This document shows positions 35,301-46,412 of a stretch of 64,000 nucleotides of DNA, piece after piece. Within the stretch, counting starts at the first letter, position 1. Each line of letters begins with the position of its first letter. The stretch lies in the NCBI RefSeq assembly GCF_000210295.1, contig NC_026740.1, positions 1,929,691 through 1,993,690 of the forward strand. The letters run 5' to 3'. The DNA comes from Trypanosoma brucei gambiense DAL972 (taxonomy: Eukaryota; Euglenozoa; Kinetoplastea; Trypanosomatida; Trypanosomatidae). Under the pieces are notes generated by a model that worked only from the letters and a program-made list of their open reading frames with translations, did no database searches and was not told the origin of the DNA. A program made the translations under genes and the position numbers.

Positions 35301-38300
35301 GGTTGACCGTGCCTGCCGATCCGGGAGCCACCTTGCGTTGCTTTGCGGGTGTTCAACGTGGCCGTCCGGGGTCCGCGTGCTTTGGATGCCGCTGTGCGTC
35401 GTGTTGATGCGACCCGGACGCTATTCCGTGCCGCTACCCCTCGCTTCACTGCTTGTAAGTAGGTTTGCCCCCCGCTTTGAATGCTGTCCCAAGGAGCGGT
35501 GGTCGGCGTCATGGGTGCGTATTTTGTGCGCCGCAGCGGGTTTGTAGGGTTCGTTTGCTCTTGGTTCGGTACAGTTTTCGCACGGCCCGACAGCACAAGT
35601 GAGTCTTCTACGGTACATGATTGTTGAGACCTTCGCATTTGTACGGGCACAAATTCCGCTTGTTGCACACTGGCCATCGTGCTGACAGGGGTGAGGTAAC
35701 TTACTTAAATGTGCTGTTGACTAATTGGATTGGTTACTCTTGGAACTGCGGTGGGGACTTTGTGTCCGAAGAGCATCCAATTGTGCGATTCGTTTACGCC
35801 CATTATTGGCACAGTTGGTTTGGTCAAAAACACTTCCGGATATGATAGACACACAGAGGATGCACCTCTTTAGCAGTTTCATTTGCGGTTGATTGTATAC
35901 TTGAAGATCGATAATTTTTGTTATATACAACTGGGTTTAACGTTCACTTATAATGTCACGAATAGTTTCCTATTGCGAAGTCGTGCTTGCGCACTCACTG
36001 GCAACAGGGTCGCATTGTTTATGAACTTTGCGTCACTTCGCTAGATGATTAATATGCACGTCGATGTTTACTTATCTTCCGTGATAAAGCAGATTGCATA
36101 AGCTGTTGCCGTTATTGCCATCCGTATCGCTTGTGAAGGAAGACTTTGCTGGGGACTTTTTTTTTTAACACAGGTGGCACCGCTAAACTTGTTCTCCGGA
36201 CCTCTGCGCCTGTGTGCAAACCATTTCCATGGTAAAATATTAAGTAGTAGAGGAGGATGCGTTGGTCGTTGCGTTCGTTGGGAAGATTGTCATGAGAGTT
36301 GTTGAGGTGCAGCTTCAATTTGGTTTGGCATTTTTTTCTTGGCAGCAAACGTTTTTCTTTAGTACCTTCAGGATTTGTTTAGTTCGTGTACTTCGCCATC
36401 ATGTTCTTAATATCTTTATATCGCCGAAATGCTAGCACATAATCGAAACGGTAAGCGAGTTTATTCTTAACGATTTGATTATTCATCTGTGTGCCTACTG
36501 ATATGGTTAGTACCGTGTTTTTTTTTTTTTTGCGCTGTGCTGATGGAAACCGATGTTTGCTTCTGAAGCGTCTTCCCTCGATGGCTCACGTTTGGGAGAC
36601 TGACCGTATGTAGTATATTTGCTATACAAAGTTAAGTATTGATGTCGGAATGTGTTGGTTGTACGCAAGTGCCTCATTTTTCCTCCTGTTGAATGGCTTT
36701 AGGCACCTTTGCACAATTTCGTGACTAATGTAAAGGATTCCTTGGGAAAAGATGGGGATTGCGTAGTGTTGGTGTATAAAAAAAAGTCAATGTTACTCGC
36801 TATGAAATTTATTCAAATTCTCGTTTATTTTTCCTTCGAACACCTTTTTCCACGCGTGGGAGAGTTTCAATTAAGCGAACTGTCGACAGTCCCTTTCGAA
36901 CTGAATACAGACTTATATGTGAAAGGCACGTTTTGCTTTGGTGTATCTTCACACCAGTGGATTTACAAACTTTTGCAGCCATATGTGCGCTACACTGTGG
37001 GGAAAATGTATACGAAGGGCTGACAATCTGTTATGTCTCTGTGTTTGTGCATTGATAACTTTCGTTGCTCTCCGCTGGCTTCTGCTCGCACCTGAATGTC
37101 CGCTATTGCCTGCTCTGTGGTGCATGAGAAAATGCAATAGTAAAGGCTTGATGGGGAAAGAATGTCTAACTTGTTGGAACGATAGTTCTATCTCAAACCG
37201 CTCCGGAATTACTTTCGTAACGCGATTTCCTGTCTAACCGTAACTGCTGCCTAGAAACAATTTCAAGTCTGTATTATGTTCGGTATCCACATCCCCCCCC
37301 TGTAGCGCGCCTAACTGGTGAGAATTGACCAGAAATGCCTCTATTGGGGTGCGCATACTGCGCAATTAACGCTTTTGTGATCTCGAATACACTGTGCAGA
37401 CGCTAAGTGAAATCTCAACGACAACCCTTGGAATTTTACTTTGCTTGTACTCGATTCCCCTCCACATCGCCGCTTGGGGTGGCGACAGAGAAAATGTGAT
37501 CCGTTTGGGACCTAATCCCACCGCCGGTCACTGCTGCGGTGGAGTATGCAGAGGAAAATGTTCCCCCTTGTGCTAACCGTATTATTGTAGCTAATCTTCC
37601 CAATTCAAGTGCAGAACTTCTTTGCTTAAAGCTGGCATTTGTCGAGTGTTACACAAATCTCTGTTCGCAGAGAATTTCAGTGTACAAATAGAACTGCCTG
37701 TAACAAAATTTTTTTTGTCATTGGTTCAGTTTGTACTTGACGCTAGCCAATAGTTGTGTAAAGAGCACATGGCTCAATTCTGGTGTCGTAAGTTTTTCCT
37801 AGCCCGCTCTTCAGGAGCTGTTTGCCGGTATGCGTTGTGGTAGGTTTCGTACTTTCTGTCGTTGCCCGAGAAGGGGAGAATGCATAGTGTTCCTCCACCT
37901 CAATTTGTTACTGATTGAAAGGCCCTTTGCTTACCCAATTTAAATCAGTTGGTGATTTGTTGGTGGCTCTACGGAGGGGAAGGAACCAGAAGATGGAAGT
38001 TCGGAGATCCAATCGCGGAAATGCAGACATATAGATGTCACTGACTCTAATAGAAATGAATATCTGAAAAGAAAGAAATACTTGCGGTTAAAAAACGTCT
38101 GCTCACTTGGTATTACCTAATCCTTATTGCGCCATGAAGTTTGTTGAGCGTGGAAACACTAGTCACGCGACCAGTGTGGTCGCTAACCCTAATCCTAAAA
38201 TGTCTTTTGCTTCCACTGATGCGCTCACCACTTACCAGCACTACTCAGTTATGCAGAATAGCTCGTAGCCATGTTACCGGCTGTGGAAGTGGAGTAAAAT

Positions 38301-38434
38301 ATGTGTGATGTGCACGTTGGTTTGAATTAAAGCATCGTTCTGCAGTTGAAACACCTGTGTAAGCGGCCGCTTCGAACATGCGCTCGAACAGCGGTGCACA
38401 GTAATCGTCTGTCACTATGTCGGCCTCGGAAGCA

Positions 38435-38480
<46 letters not shown>

Positions 38481-39072
38481 ATTAAACAGATGTATCACCG
38501 GTGGCATCTTTTCACAAGAAGAGGAAGTTTCAGTTGTGGTCACTGACGCATTACGCATATTTTTTGGTTGAAACAGCACAAACGTGACAACCATTTAGGA
38601 TGTTTTGGGCCTTTGGCAGTGGGTGTACTGCACTTTGTATACCCCTTCAAGAAAAAAGAAATGGTGTGAAAGTTGTTGTTTTTTTTAAAAGTCAAGTATG
38701 TGCATTCAAGAAAACATATCACAGTGTTACGCGGTGCGTTGTCGTCATGGGAGGACTTTCTTGCATTGAGAGTGCATGCACGAAAGCGGCAACAGGATGC
38801 TATGGGTCCAAGTGGTTCGAGGCTGTAGAAGTTTGTTTGGTGATAAAACGTGTGCGGGCATTCATTACAAACCAGTCGCAAGTTATCCCTAATCTCAACG
38901 CTGGAGTGGGCGTTGCTTTGTCTATACGCATGTTTTTTTTTGTTCTGTCAGAAGTTCCTTCTCGCGACGCGAGTATCAGCTCTCCACACTCTTATTTTTT
39001 AAGTATCTGTTTTTCAGACCACTCGCCTCCATCGACTTCAGTTTTGTTACACTCCGCACATCTTTGTTGCTA
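32330..39072. other. Gene-poor DNA between the gap and the BPI-like gene
   Basis: No supported gene. 32.7-34.5 kb is A/C-rich on the plus strand, 34.7-35.6 kb is GC-rich, and from about 35.6 kb the plus strand is T/G-rich as expected for rightward transcription. A plus-strand frame at 36709-37023 is 104 codons long but starts at TTG and has no domain. Transcription probably starts or switches direction in this region. Confidence 0.4.
38440..38476. repeat. (GT)n microsatellite
   Basis: About 18 uninterrupted GT dinucleotides on the plus strand, about 700 bp upstream of the BPI-like gene. Confidence 0.95.
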
Positions 39073-39092
39073 TGTTTTTTTTTCTACTTTAG
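39073..39092 (+). promoter_or_regulatory. Predicted trans-splice acceptor of the BPI-like gene
   Basis: A run of T and C (TGTTTTTTTTTCTACTTTAG) ends in AG at 39091-39092, giving a leader of about 78 nt before the ATG at 39171. A second weaker AG follows CTCTATCCTC near 39142. Confidence 0.6.
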
Positions 39093-39170
39093 TTGCTCTA
39101 AGTGTAACCAATATTAATTTAAGGTACAAACTCTATCCTCAGCAGTATTTGGTGTTATTTCTCTTCGACG

Positions 39171-40613
39171 ATGTCATCGATATCGAGCGCATCCGTTTTG
39201 GTGCTGTTCAATTCCGTTCTAATACTTCTGTGTTGTGTCATCGGCTCTGGGCAACGGCCTAGTAGTCCCTTTACGGAACCGGCACTCAAAGCAGGGGGCG
39301 TTAAGGTTGCCATTGAAGAGGCGGCTCTTGCGCCATTGGTACCAGCACTTGCGGATGAGTTCGAAAGGTTTATGGAGAATATCACCATTCCTGAGCAAAA
39401 GGTTAACGGTGTGAGTGTAGAAGAGACTTTTTTTCGTAACGTGACGGTCGGAAGCGCTAAAGTTCAATTTTGGGGATCAAATAAAATGGTTTGGAACTTT
39501 TTTAACGTGAGCGCTACTGTGCCGTTTACGCGGTTTGTATACCACTCGTTTTGGTGTTACCTGTATCCTTGCAGTGGGTCTGCACAGGCGGAAATACGCA
39601 ACGGCAGTGTGGAACTGTGGCTCGACGTGTCCGCAGGAAGGGGGGGACTACTAGACATACATGTTGGGGGTTCGGCAATTGGCAATGATGACCCACTGAT
39701 AACTCTCATCGGTGAAGGGAAATCGAAGGTGCCTAAGTGGCTTGGCGGGAGAGTTAAAGATATGTATGATAAGTATGTGCTTCCCAAGCTTGGGCATCAT
39801 ATAATGACCGCAGTGAATCGAATTTTAACCAACAAAACAAAGGAGATATTCCATATGTTTCCAATTGTCTTTGTCAACAGTTCTAAAATTGAATATGGAC
39901 AAATGAGACTCGAACTGGTCGTGCTTCCAGATGCCGCAGACCAATTAATGCTTACGGAGAAGGTTTTTCCCCCGCGGCAGCCTTTTCCAAACTGGCCTGT
40001 TGCTGTTGTTTCTTCCTTTACGGCTTTGAATAATATGCTTCGTTTGATGATTAAAAGAGGCCACTCGGTGGTGCGTGTACCCTTTCCGCTGAGGTATGTT
40101 TTCTCCAGCAAGGCCGCTCAGCGTCAGTTGGACCGTCTTTGCTCTGGATGTGCCTCTGAGGCCACATTCGAACTAAAAACAGCCCCGTGGTTGAAGTCCC
40201 TAAATGAGAAACTGGTTACAGTTAAGTTTCAGGATGTTGAAGTTGCCGTGGACCTGCTGCCAAGGGGTGGTGACCCCATTCCCTTGTTTAGTATGTTAAT
40301 GAATGTGTCTGCCCAGGCGGCGCATATCGCTCTCGTTGACGGTGTCGCCCATGCGAATTTTGATTCTGTTGATGCTGAAGTGAGCGTCACATCCTCACGT
40401 ATTGATGGCCTGGACTCAAGTACAATGAACACAAAAATTCGTGATTTGATCAACGGGATGGTATTGCCGCTTCTAAACTTCAAGAGATATGCGTTTCCCG
40501 CTCCCTTCGACTTGTCTGGGATCCACCTTAATATTACAAGTGAATGCGGTATAGCGGGAGTTGACCTTGTACGCGCTCTTGGATCACTCAGTATACTCCC
40601 TCACCTCCGATGA
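39171..40613 (+). CDS. Secreted LBP/BPI/CETP-family protein
   Basis: 480 residues from an ATG followed by a clear signal peptide (residues 1 to about 27, hydrophobic core VLVLFNSVLILLCCVIG). The body has the family's layout of two elongated lipid-binding halves. The N-terminal half carries a helix (about residues 45-70), the segment around residues 75-100 with strands ending in KVQFWG, a Cys pair in FWCYLYPCSG (about 129-136) and the helix VKDMYDKYVLPKLGHHI. The C-terminal half starts near residue 250 and ends in a strand-rich region. Several N-glycosylation sequons (NIT, NVT, NVS, NGS) fit an exported protein. BPI relatives bind lipopolysaccharide or other lipids; the role in trypanosomes is not clear from sequence. 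It is the first rightward gene and the last gene before the repeat array. Confidence 0.85.
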   Translation: MSSISSASVLVLFNSVLILLCCVIGSGQRPSSPFTEPALKAGGVKVAIEEAALAPLVPALADEFERFMENITIPEQKVNGVSVEETFFRNVTVGSAKVQFWGSNKMVWNFFNVSATVPFTRFVYHSFWCYLYPCSGSAQAEIRNGSVELWLDVSAGRGGLLDIHVGGSAIGNDDPLITLIGEGKSKVPKWLGGRVKDMYDKYVLPKLGHHIMTAVNRILTNKTKEIFHMFPIVFVNSSKIEYGQMRLELVVLPDAADQLMLTEKVFPPRQPFPNWPVAVVSSFTALNNMLRLMIKRGHSVVRVPFPLRYVFSSKAAQRQLDRLCSGCASEATFELKTAPWLKSLNEKLVTVKFQDVEVAVDLLPRGGDPIPLFSMLMNVSAQAAHIALVDGVAHANFDSVDAEVSVTSSRIDGLDSSTMNTKIRDLINGMVLPLLNFKRYAFPAPFDLSGIHLNITSECGIAGVDLVRALGSLSILPHLR

Positions 40614-43356
40614 TGGATTGCGACGTTCTTGCTCACTTCGTAAAACACACTCCCATGCGCTTATATGGAAGGGGGTAACACTCAAACCTATCTTGTCTTC
40701 CCCTGTTTACGCGCACTTTCACATCGCACTTCCTCTCACAAGATGTTCGCATGTTGTAGCAACCACCCTGCGCAATCGATGAGAAGCTATCCGTGTCTAC
40801 GGGTGACCCTTCGAACTATGGCGGAGGAGTAAAAACCTCATGGTTTGTGAAGTGCTGTGGTCAAGGAAGGAAATAAAGTCTTCTTTTTTTTTTTTTGATT
40901 GTTTCTGTTTTCGCTTTTGCTTTCCATATCCCTCGTTGCTGACATCTTTTTTAACAGTGTCACTCACTCTCCGGTCCGCACAAATAGACCAAGTTCTAAC
41001 GTTGAATGCCTTCAATCAGCGTCTCTTCCCCTCTTCTTGCGGTAGTGTATGTGCAGCTACATCCTTTGTTATGCCACCTTTTAGATGAAACAGCCGGAAA
41101 CTGGTGTCGCAAAGGTTTTGGGGGGTCAAGCGTACGACGAGTTTGGCGCCCCTACACCCGGCCTACGAACACAATTGCTTCCCCTCCGTGAGAAGGAAGG
41201 AAGGTTTGGGTGGGGGCGCGGGTTTTGAATGCATATTTCTTTTCCACTCGCCCAGTGGGGCGAAAAACGTCTCTACACGCCCGCGAAGCCACAACGAAAT
41301 TGCGCGCCACACAAAGGTTGAGAGCACATACCGCCCGAGCGTTCGTTTTTTTCTTGCCAGCGAGGTCCAAAGACTTTTGCCCAATCCAAACCAACATGCC
41401 GATGTTGAATCCTAAACCGCGGAAGCCTTCCACCGCTCATGCGCCTCCGGGGAGGGAGGGGGTCAAACGGCGTGGCCTGCATGGAACCGGCTTCAGAACT
41501 ATGTGATTGGACACGCCATGCAGCAGGTTTCGTCGGAGTAGACGAAACGCAGGCGGTGTTTTAGTACTGAATGGCGTCTGCTTAGGACTCCAAAAGCGGT
41601 GCGGCGGCGGAGTGGCCACTCCGCCGTGGCGATGGGCAGAAACAGATCCCTTCCCATACGACAGAATCTGATGGACAGTGTACTAAACTCTGGATTTTGC
41701 CCCTTCGTCAGATACTGCTAGCAGCCCAGGTGTCCGCAATTCTGCCGTCTCTACCACGGCCCACGAATCAGTGCGACATGCGCGAGGAAAGAAAAGGCAG
41801 TTCCGTTGGATTTTTGTGGGCAACGAGAGTCTCCAGAAGGGTGGGTAAGTCTGTCGATATGTCCCAACGCATTCGCCCTCGTTGGTGTGGGAAACAGGGT
41901 TTTTCTTGTTTGGCGTTCGCCGCACCAATAGCACGCTGGGTGGGTTAGGGTCCGGAACTTTCTCAGGATGCAGCCGCGACGGATGAAGGTTCCTCCACCG
42001 AATCAGGCCGGGGCACGCTCCTTGTCGCAAGAAATTTGGGAGTTGCACTTTTTCGTCGTCCGGTTTCTCGTTTATTTTTTTTTTTCTTGGTGTGTATTCG
42101 ATCCCTCCCAGCCTACAGTATTTTTTTTGGCGAGTGTAATAGTATCTGTCATGTGTGCTCCTCCAACTTGTGTCATGGTTGATGTATTGGTTGCTTCAAC
42201 CTCAGCCTGTTCATTTATTGCTTTCACACGTCGGCTAAAGACAAGTTGAAGCCCCAGTCGAGGTAAGCAATGTTGGACGTAGTCTAGAAGTGACCAAACA
42301 TCCATGAACGAGTGACCTCTTTCTACTTTGGGCTCCGCTCTCATAACTTTTAGGAGAGGCACAGGTCAGTAAAGGCGGATGCCTTGCACCTTCTGGCATC
42401 TCTGGCCTCGATCAGTCCAAGAAGTCTTTGTCGTCCGTGTCGGAGCGGCCGACATCCCGTACCGTATATAGCGTGGGAACGCTACACCACACCCACCGGT
42501 GGGCGTTACGATGCCCTTTATAACATGACCAATTCACTATGTTTCCCTCCCCAGGTAAGGGAGCCATGGTTCTGCACCTCAAAATGTCGTTTGAGGAGCA
42601 ATTTTTCCTTGCCTTGCGAATGGTTAGTTTCCCAACTTTTTGGCATTTCCTTTCCTGTTGAAGCCAAAATTGACTTTTTACGTTTTGTGTGATAGTGTCT
42701 CGGAGGCAGTACCGTAGAGGACACAACTGGATGAACCTGCCGTTGGTGCGTGTCGCCGCTCCCCCGCGGCCGGGTGTGGGCGCACGCCTTGGATCTTTTG
42801 CGTCCCATCCTCCGACCTAGCGATCTGGATGAAGTGGCAGGTTGGCGCTTTCGTCGGGGACGCCCCCACGCACTCCGCATTTTAGCAGACAGTGAAGAAC
42901 CGTGGCGAGTACGGTCTGTCCGCTTTGCCCCCCCCCCCCCCCCCCCGGACACACGACGCGTGTTTCCTCTTGCGCTGTTTTAGGTCGTGCCTTACCTCAC
43001 CCCCGTTCGGCTACAATGTATCCTTGCGCCCTTCTCACTCCATGGAGAATCTTACACCGCATCTGAGCAGGGTGAAATCTGGCTGCGTCCACAAGAGGGC
43101 CCCATGGCAGGGAGACGGACACCCCCCGTTGAAATTTCATATGGGTTGCTGATGGTTTGAACTTTGCGACTCCCGCGAATCCTTCGTTGACTTCCAGTGT
43201 TAGTGATACGATGGAACGACACCGGCGTTCCGTAATTAATTGGCCCTGGGCGAGTGAGTGCAATTACTCCCTCAGTTTGGTGCCAACGAGTGAACATTCT
43301 TCTCCATTTTCTAGGCATTCAGTCTACATGTGCTATCTCACAGTAAGCCGTCTTGA
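40614..43356. other. Non-coding, partly GC-rich DNA
   Basis: Follows the BPI-like gene and should begin with its 3' untranslated region. A T11 run lies near 40885, a T-run near 42076 and a homopolymer of about 16 C near 42930. Open frames at 41.1-43.2 kb on both strands lack ATGs or domains. Some may be old retroelement sequence but I cannot show it. Confidence 0.4.
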
Positions 43357-43525
43357 CCTTTGTCCTGAGGAGGGTCGAGCCTCGAACGATGTCTTCTATA
43401 TAACATGACTGGTTTTTCAGCCTCCGAGTTTGATTTTTTTTCCGTTACCTCCCGAACGCGCTTCACGAATAGGTGAAATTTTGACCCTTTGCGGGAGCGA
43501 AACACTTCCGTTAGGATTAACACAG
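43357..43525 (+). repeat. Dispersed repeat, third copy (partial and diverged)
   Basis: Matches the distal half of the repeat at 31487-31653 (CCTTTGTCCTGAGGA through GATTAACACAG) with scattered differences and a small insertion of T residues. On the minus strand the related frame reads VLILTEVFRSRKG and stays open to about 43688, longer than in the other copies. Confidence 0.8.
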
Positions 43526-44503
43526 TGAGAAAGTCCGCCGAAAGGGGGGAAGGTGACCGTCCGTTTTTCAATTCTAACTGCGCAATCATTTTCCGTGGCG
43601 ATGGCTTTCTCCTGGTTCGATTGTTTTGACGGAGAAGGAACCGCGGCAACTTCACTGAGTGGCGCCGCTGCCATGTTGAGTGAGTCAACTTTTCTTTTCA
43701 TTCTTTGGTTTTGGCAGCGCGGGGCACCCAAGCGAACGAGCGGATGTGCGATGACACGCTGGTATCAAATGGTTCCAAATTTTCCTATCCTTTTATAGAC
43801 ACTCGTCGTAGCCTCCTCGTTGGACTATTTGTTCCCACATCACAGGCGGAAGTTACAAACAGTATCGAGACCGCTGCGATTCTTCATGTGAGTGCTGAAA
43901 TCACCCTTCATGTACAGCGGGTGTTTCCATCCTGTACCCGAGCCTAACCCACCTTCGGCACTAGAGAGGGGAATGTTGTGGAGCTTGTAAACATTGCCGC
44001 CTTTATCTTCCACACCTGCACAGCTCTTTTTTTGTTTAGAACCGCGCCTGATCCTATTTCCGTTGGCACCGCCTATGAGCGCTGTGAATACAAATCCCCA
44101 AGCATTCCGATATTCCACCGCCCTTTTTCACTTCAGAACAAAGGCAGAAGCACCTGGATCCGAGGGGCGCCGAGTTTTTCCCTCATCGGCAAGTGTTTCT
44201 CCTCGGAACCGTGTTTGCCGAACGGGAGCTCCCCAGTAACGTCAAAAGTTTTTTCCATGAACCATTCCAAAGTGCGTGCTTTTTCTTTTTCTACGATATT
44301 GGTGCTAGCTCCTTCCCAGTCGGTCATTAGGCAAGGGCACTCGAAGGGTGTGTGTAGCATTTCTTACGGGCCTTAAGTGTTGTTGGAGGTTGTCGGTTGT
44401 TTTGGTGGTAATCGGGACCTCCTCCTCCTACTAATTTTTCGATGCCCAGTGGCGTTGGGTTGTGAGCACAACGTCGTCATGTTTCGTTTCAAACTGCGTA
44501 TGT
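43526..44503. other. Unassigned DNA before the ingi fragment
   Basis: Open frames on both strands, e.g. minus 44133-44360, have protein-like composition but no motif I can identify. This may be degenerate mobile-element sequence. Confidence 0.3.
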
Positions 44504-44935
44504 CCCTGGTGATGCCGGCCACCTCAACGTGGTGCCAGGGTCCAGTACCACGTATCATCGGGGGAAGCCAAGAGCCAGCAGAGTTCCTTTCATGGGGAAC
44601 ACTGCTGTGCTCCGGCTACGGCATCATACAGCACAGGGATCAGCAGCGTCTTGCTGGGACACCGTTTTTCATTTGTCGGTCCCTGGGCACGTGCCAGCGT
44701 GCCATCAGCAGTAATCATCCGCACTAAGATGCTGCTGTCCGGTGATGTGGAAGAGAATCCCGGCCCGTCGTTGCGCGGGATGCAATGGAACTGCGCCGGG
44801 CTATCTCAAGGAAAGAGATTAGCACCCCACTTCGCGTTGGGAATACTACGTCGCATGAATCGTGCTGCAGCCCGTCCGGGGGTAGCGGACTGTCTGAACA
44901 CTTCTGCTTGCAGTGATTTTTGTGATTTTTAAACC
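44504..44935 (+). mobile_element. ingi/RIME 5' end fragment with 2A-like peptide
   Basis: It starts CCCTGGTGATG, the same first bases as the related insert at 61931 (minus), and about 200 bp are homologous between the two. An ORF from the ATG at 44729 encodes MLLSGDVEENPGP, a 2A-like element with the DVExNPGP signature that opens the ingi polyprotein, then MQWNCAGLSQGK, the first strand of the AP-endonuclease domain. Homology to an endonuclease then stops and the frame ends at 44932. So only the 5' regulatory part and the polyprotein start survive. No poly-A or clear target duplication was found at the 3' side. Confidence 0.8.
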
Positions 44936-45069
44936 CTTTAAGCCGACCACCACAGTGAGGGCGGTGCTCCCGACGTCTATTCACTGAGGGCCTCCTTGTT
45001 TCTGTGTGCGTCACCACTTCTTATGTCTAATTTCGAGTCGTATCTTGTGTAATTGGCTCACATGATGGG

Positions 45070-45936
45070 CTAGTGTGGGCATGTTGTTCTGGGGAAAGGT
45101 TGAAAAAGCGATGCGTGCTTGTGCAGTTTCACTGCCAAGTTAATCCTGCCAAATGGCTTGGACTCCCCACATCCTGCGCATGCTAAGTGAGGCAAGTCTG
45201 CCTTGCTCCGTGGTTCTCCAATAATAAGGTCTGAGCCACCAATATCGTAGGCTTTGGCCCCACGTATTTTGTATCTGCGGATGCCCTTACGAATGCTGCC
45301 ACACCATTCTTTTTGGGGCTGCAATACACGTAAGCAGATCAATGTGCCGTGGTGGAACAGTTTTGGTTCTGGTGTATTGACTGCTGCTTCAAACTTCCGT
45401 GGAAAACCTTATTCCAGGCTCGTTAACACGCACTCTACAATACCCGTAGAAAAACTGAAGATGTATCGCCCATCCGGTCTCAGTTAGCGCGAGGAACCTT
45501 CGCCACATCTGATCTTCTGCCCAGTCGGTTTGAGTTCCCGGCCCTTTCTTTAAGGCTTTAAGAAGGGATTGGCCGTCCGCCACCGGCGGTAGGGATTTAC
45601 TTTTATCATCTTCGCGCGGCATTGTGTTTTTTTTCAAGCTTTTTGGCACCGCAGTGGATTTAGCCCTGTAACTACGGAGCCGGGAACCACAGTTGACACC
45701 CGCCCTTTGTATAAGTTCATTTGAGCAGAGAAGTGAACAGTATTCCAACCCCTTCCGATCTCAGAGGACCCGCACCGCCGTCGGTTGCTAGAATCCACGC
45801 TTTGTCTCTGTGACGTGAATCTGCTCCTTCGATAACTCAGCGTCTTTCCCAAAATAACTCTTTTTCCCTTCGGAGAGAAAAATCTATCTCGACCTCCGTT
45901 CCTACGGTAGCCCCGCACGCTGTGCCTCTCAACCAC
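45070..45936 (-). pseudogene. Degenerate ingi-like element: RNase H and Cys/His region
   Basis: On the minus strand 45389-45748 keeps an RNase H-like segment: SYRAKS (family form SYRAE), then ADGQSLLKALKKGP and IHLQFFYGYCRVRVNE. The catalytic Asp stands in ADG and the usual HCG has decayed to YCR. A second frame downstream (45070-45342) has CAGCGESKPFGRINLAVKLH, a possible relic of the C-terminal zinc finger. Upstream frames (45634-45936) overlap with frameshifts. The opposite orientation to 44504-44935 shows that these are separate insertions. Confidence 0.65.
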
Positions 45937-46412
45937 GGGGAAACCACCCTGCGATGCAGAAGGTTCTCAAATGCCGTGGCCTGTGATGACCTATCCGGTG
46001 GCACGTTCGTCTAACAAGGGAGCTACGCCATCACGAAATATTGAAGGCACACGGGGGACGACCCCCGTTTTCGGTTCACTCAGCGGTGTGCATATCCACT
46101 CCAAGTTACTTACATTTGGTTTTTCGTACATGACAACAGGTTCGCGTATACACGGAGAATAAACAAAAGACAAGTATGCTTCTACATTAGTAAAAAGCAA
46201 GACCATCGCGCCGTATGTTCACATCACAACGAGCAACTGAAAAAAAAAAAATTCTCATCTCCTTCTTCAACGACAAACTCACATTCGCCAAAACCTCGCA
46301 CCCCACCCCCAACAAAAAAAAACCATATTCAGCCACACAAGCGCAATGCAACCTAACATTTAGAAGAAAAAAACATGTTCCGCTAAATTGATTCAAATGA
46401 ATAGGTATTTTC
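45937..46412. other. Transition DNA left of the tandem array
   Basis: No gene. A-runs occur at 46241-46250 and around 46314-46323. The array's consensus begins abruptly after TTTTCTATG at about 46413. Confidence 0.5.

Noticed and set aside
38600..39262. 220-codon frame overlapping the start of the BPI-like gene
   Set aside because: Different frame from the real gene, Cys-rich random composition, and crossed by the predicted splice acceptor at 39091.
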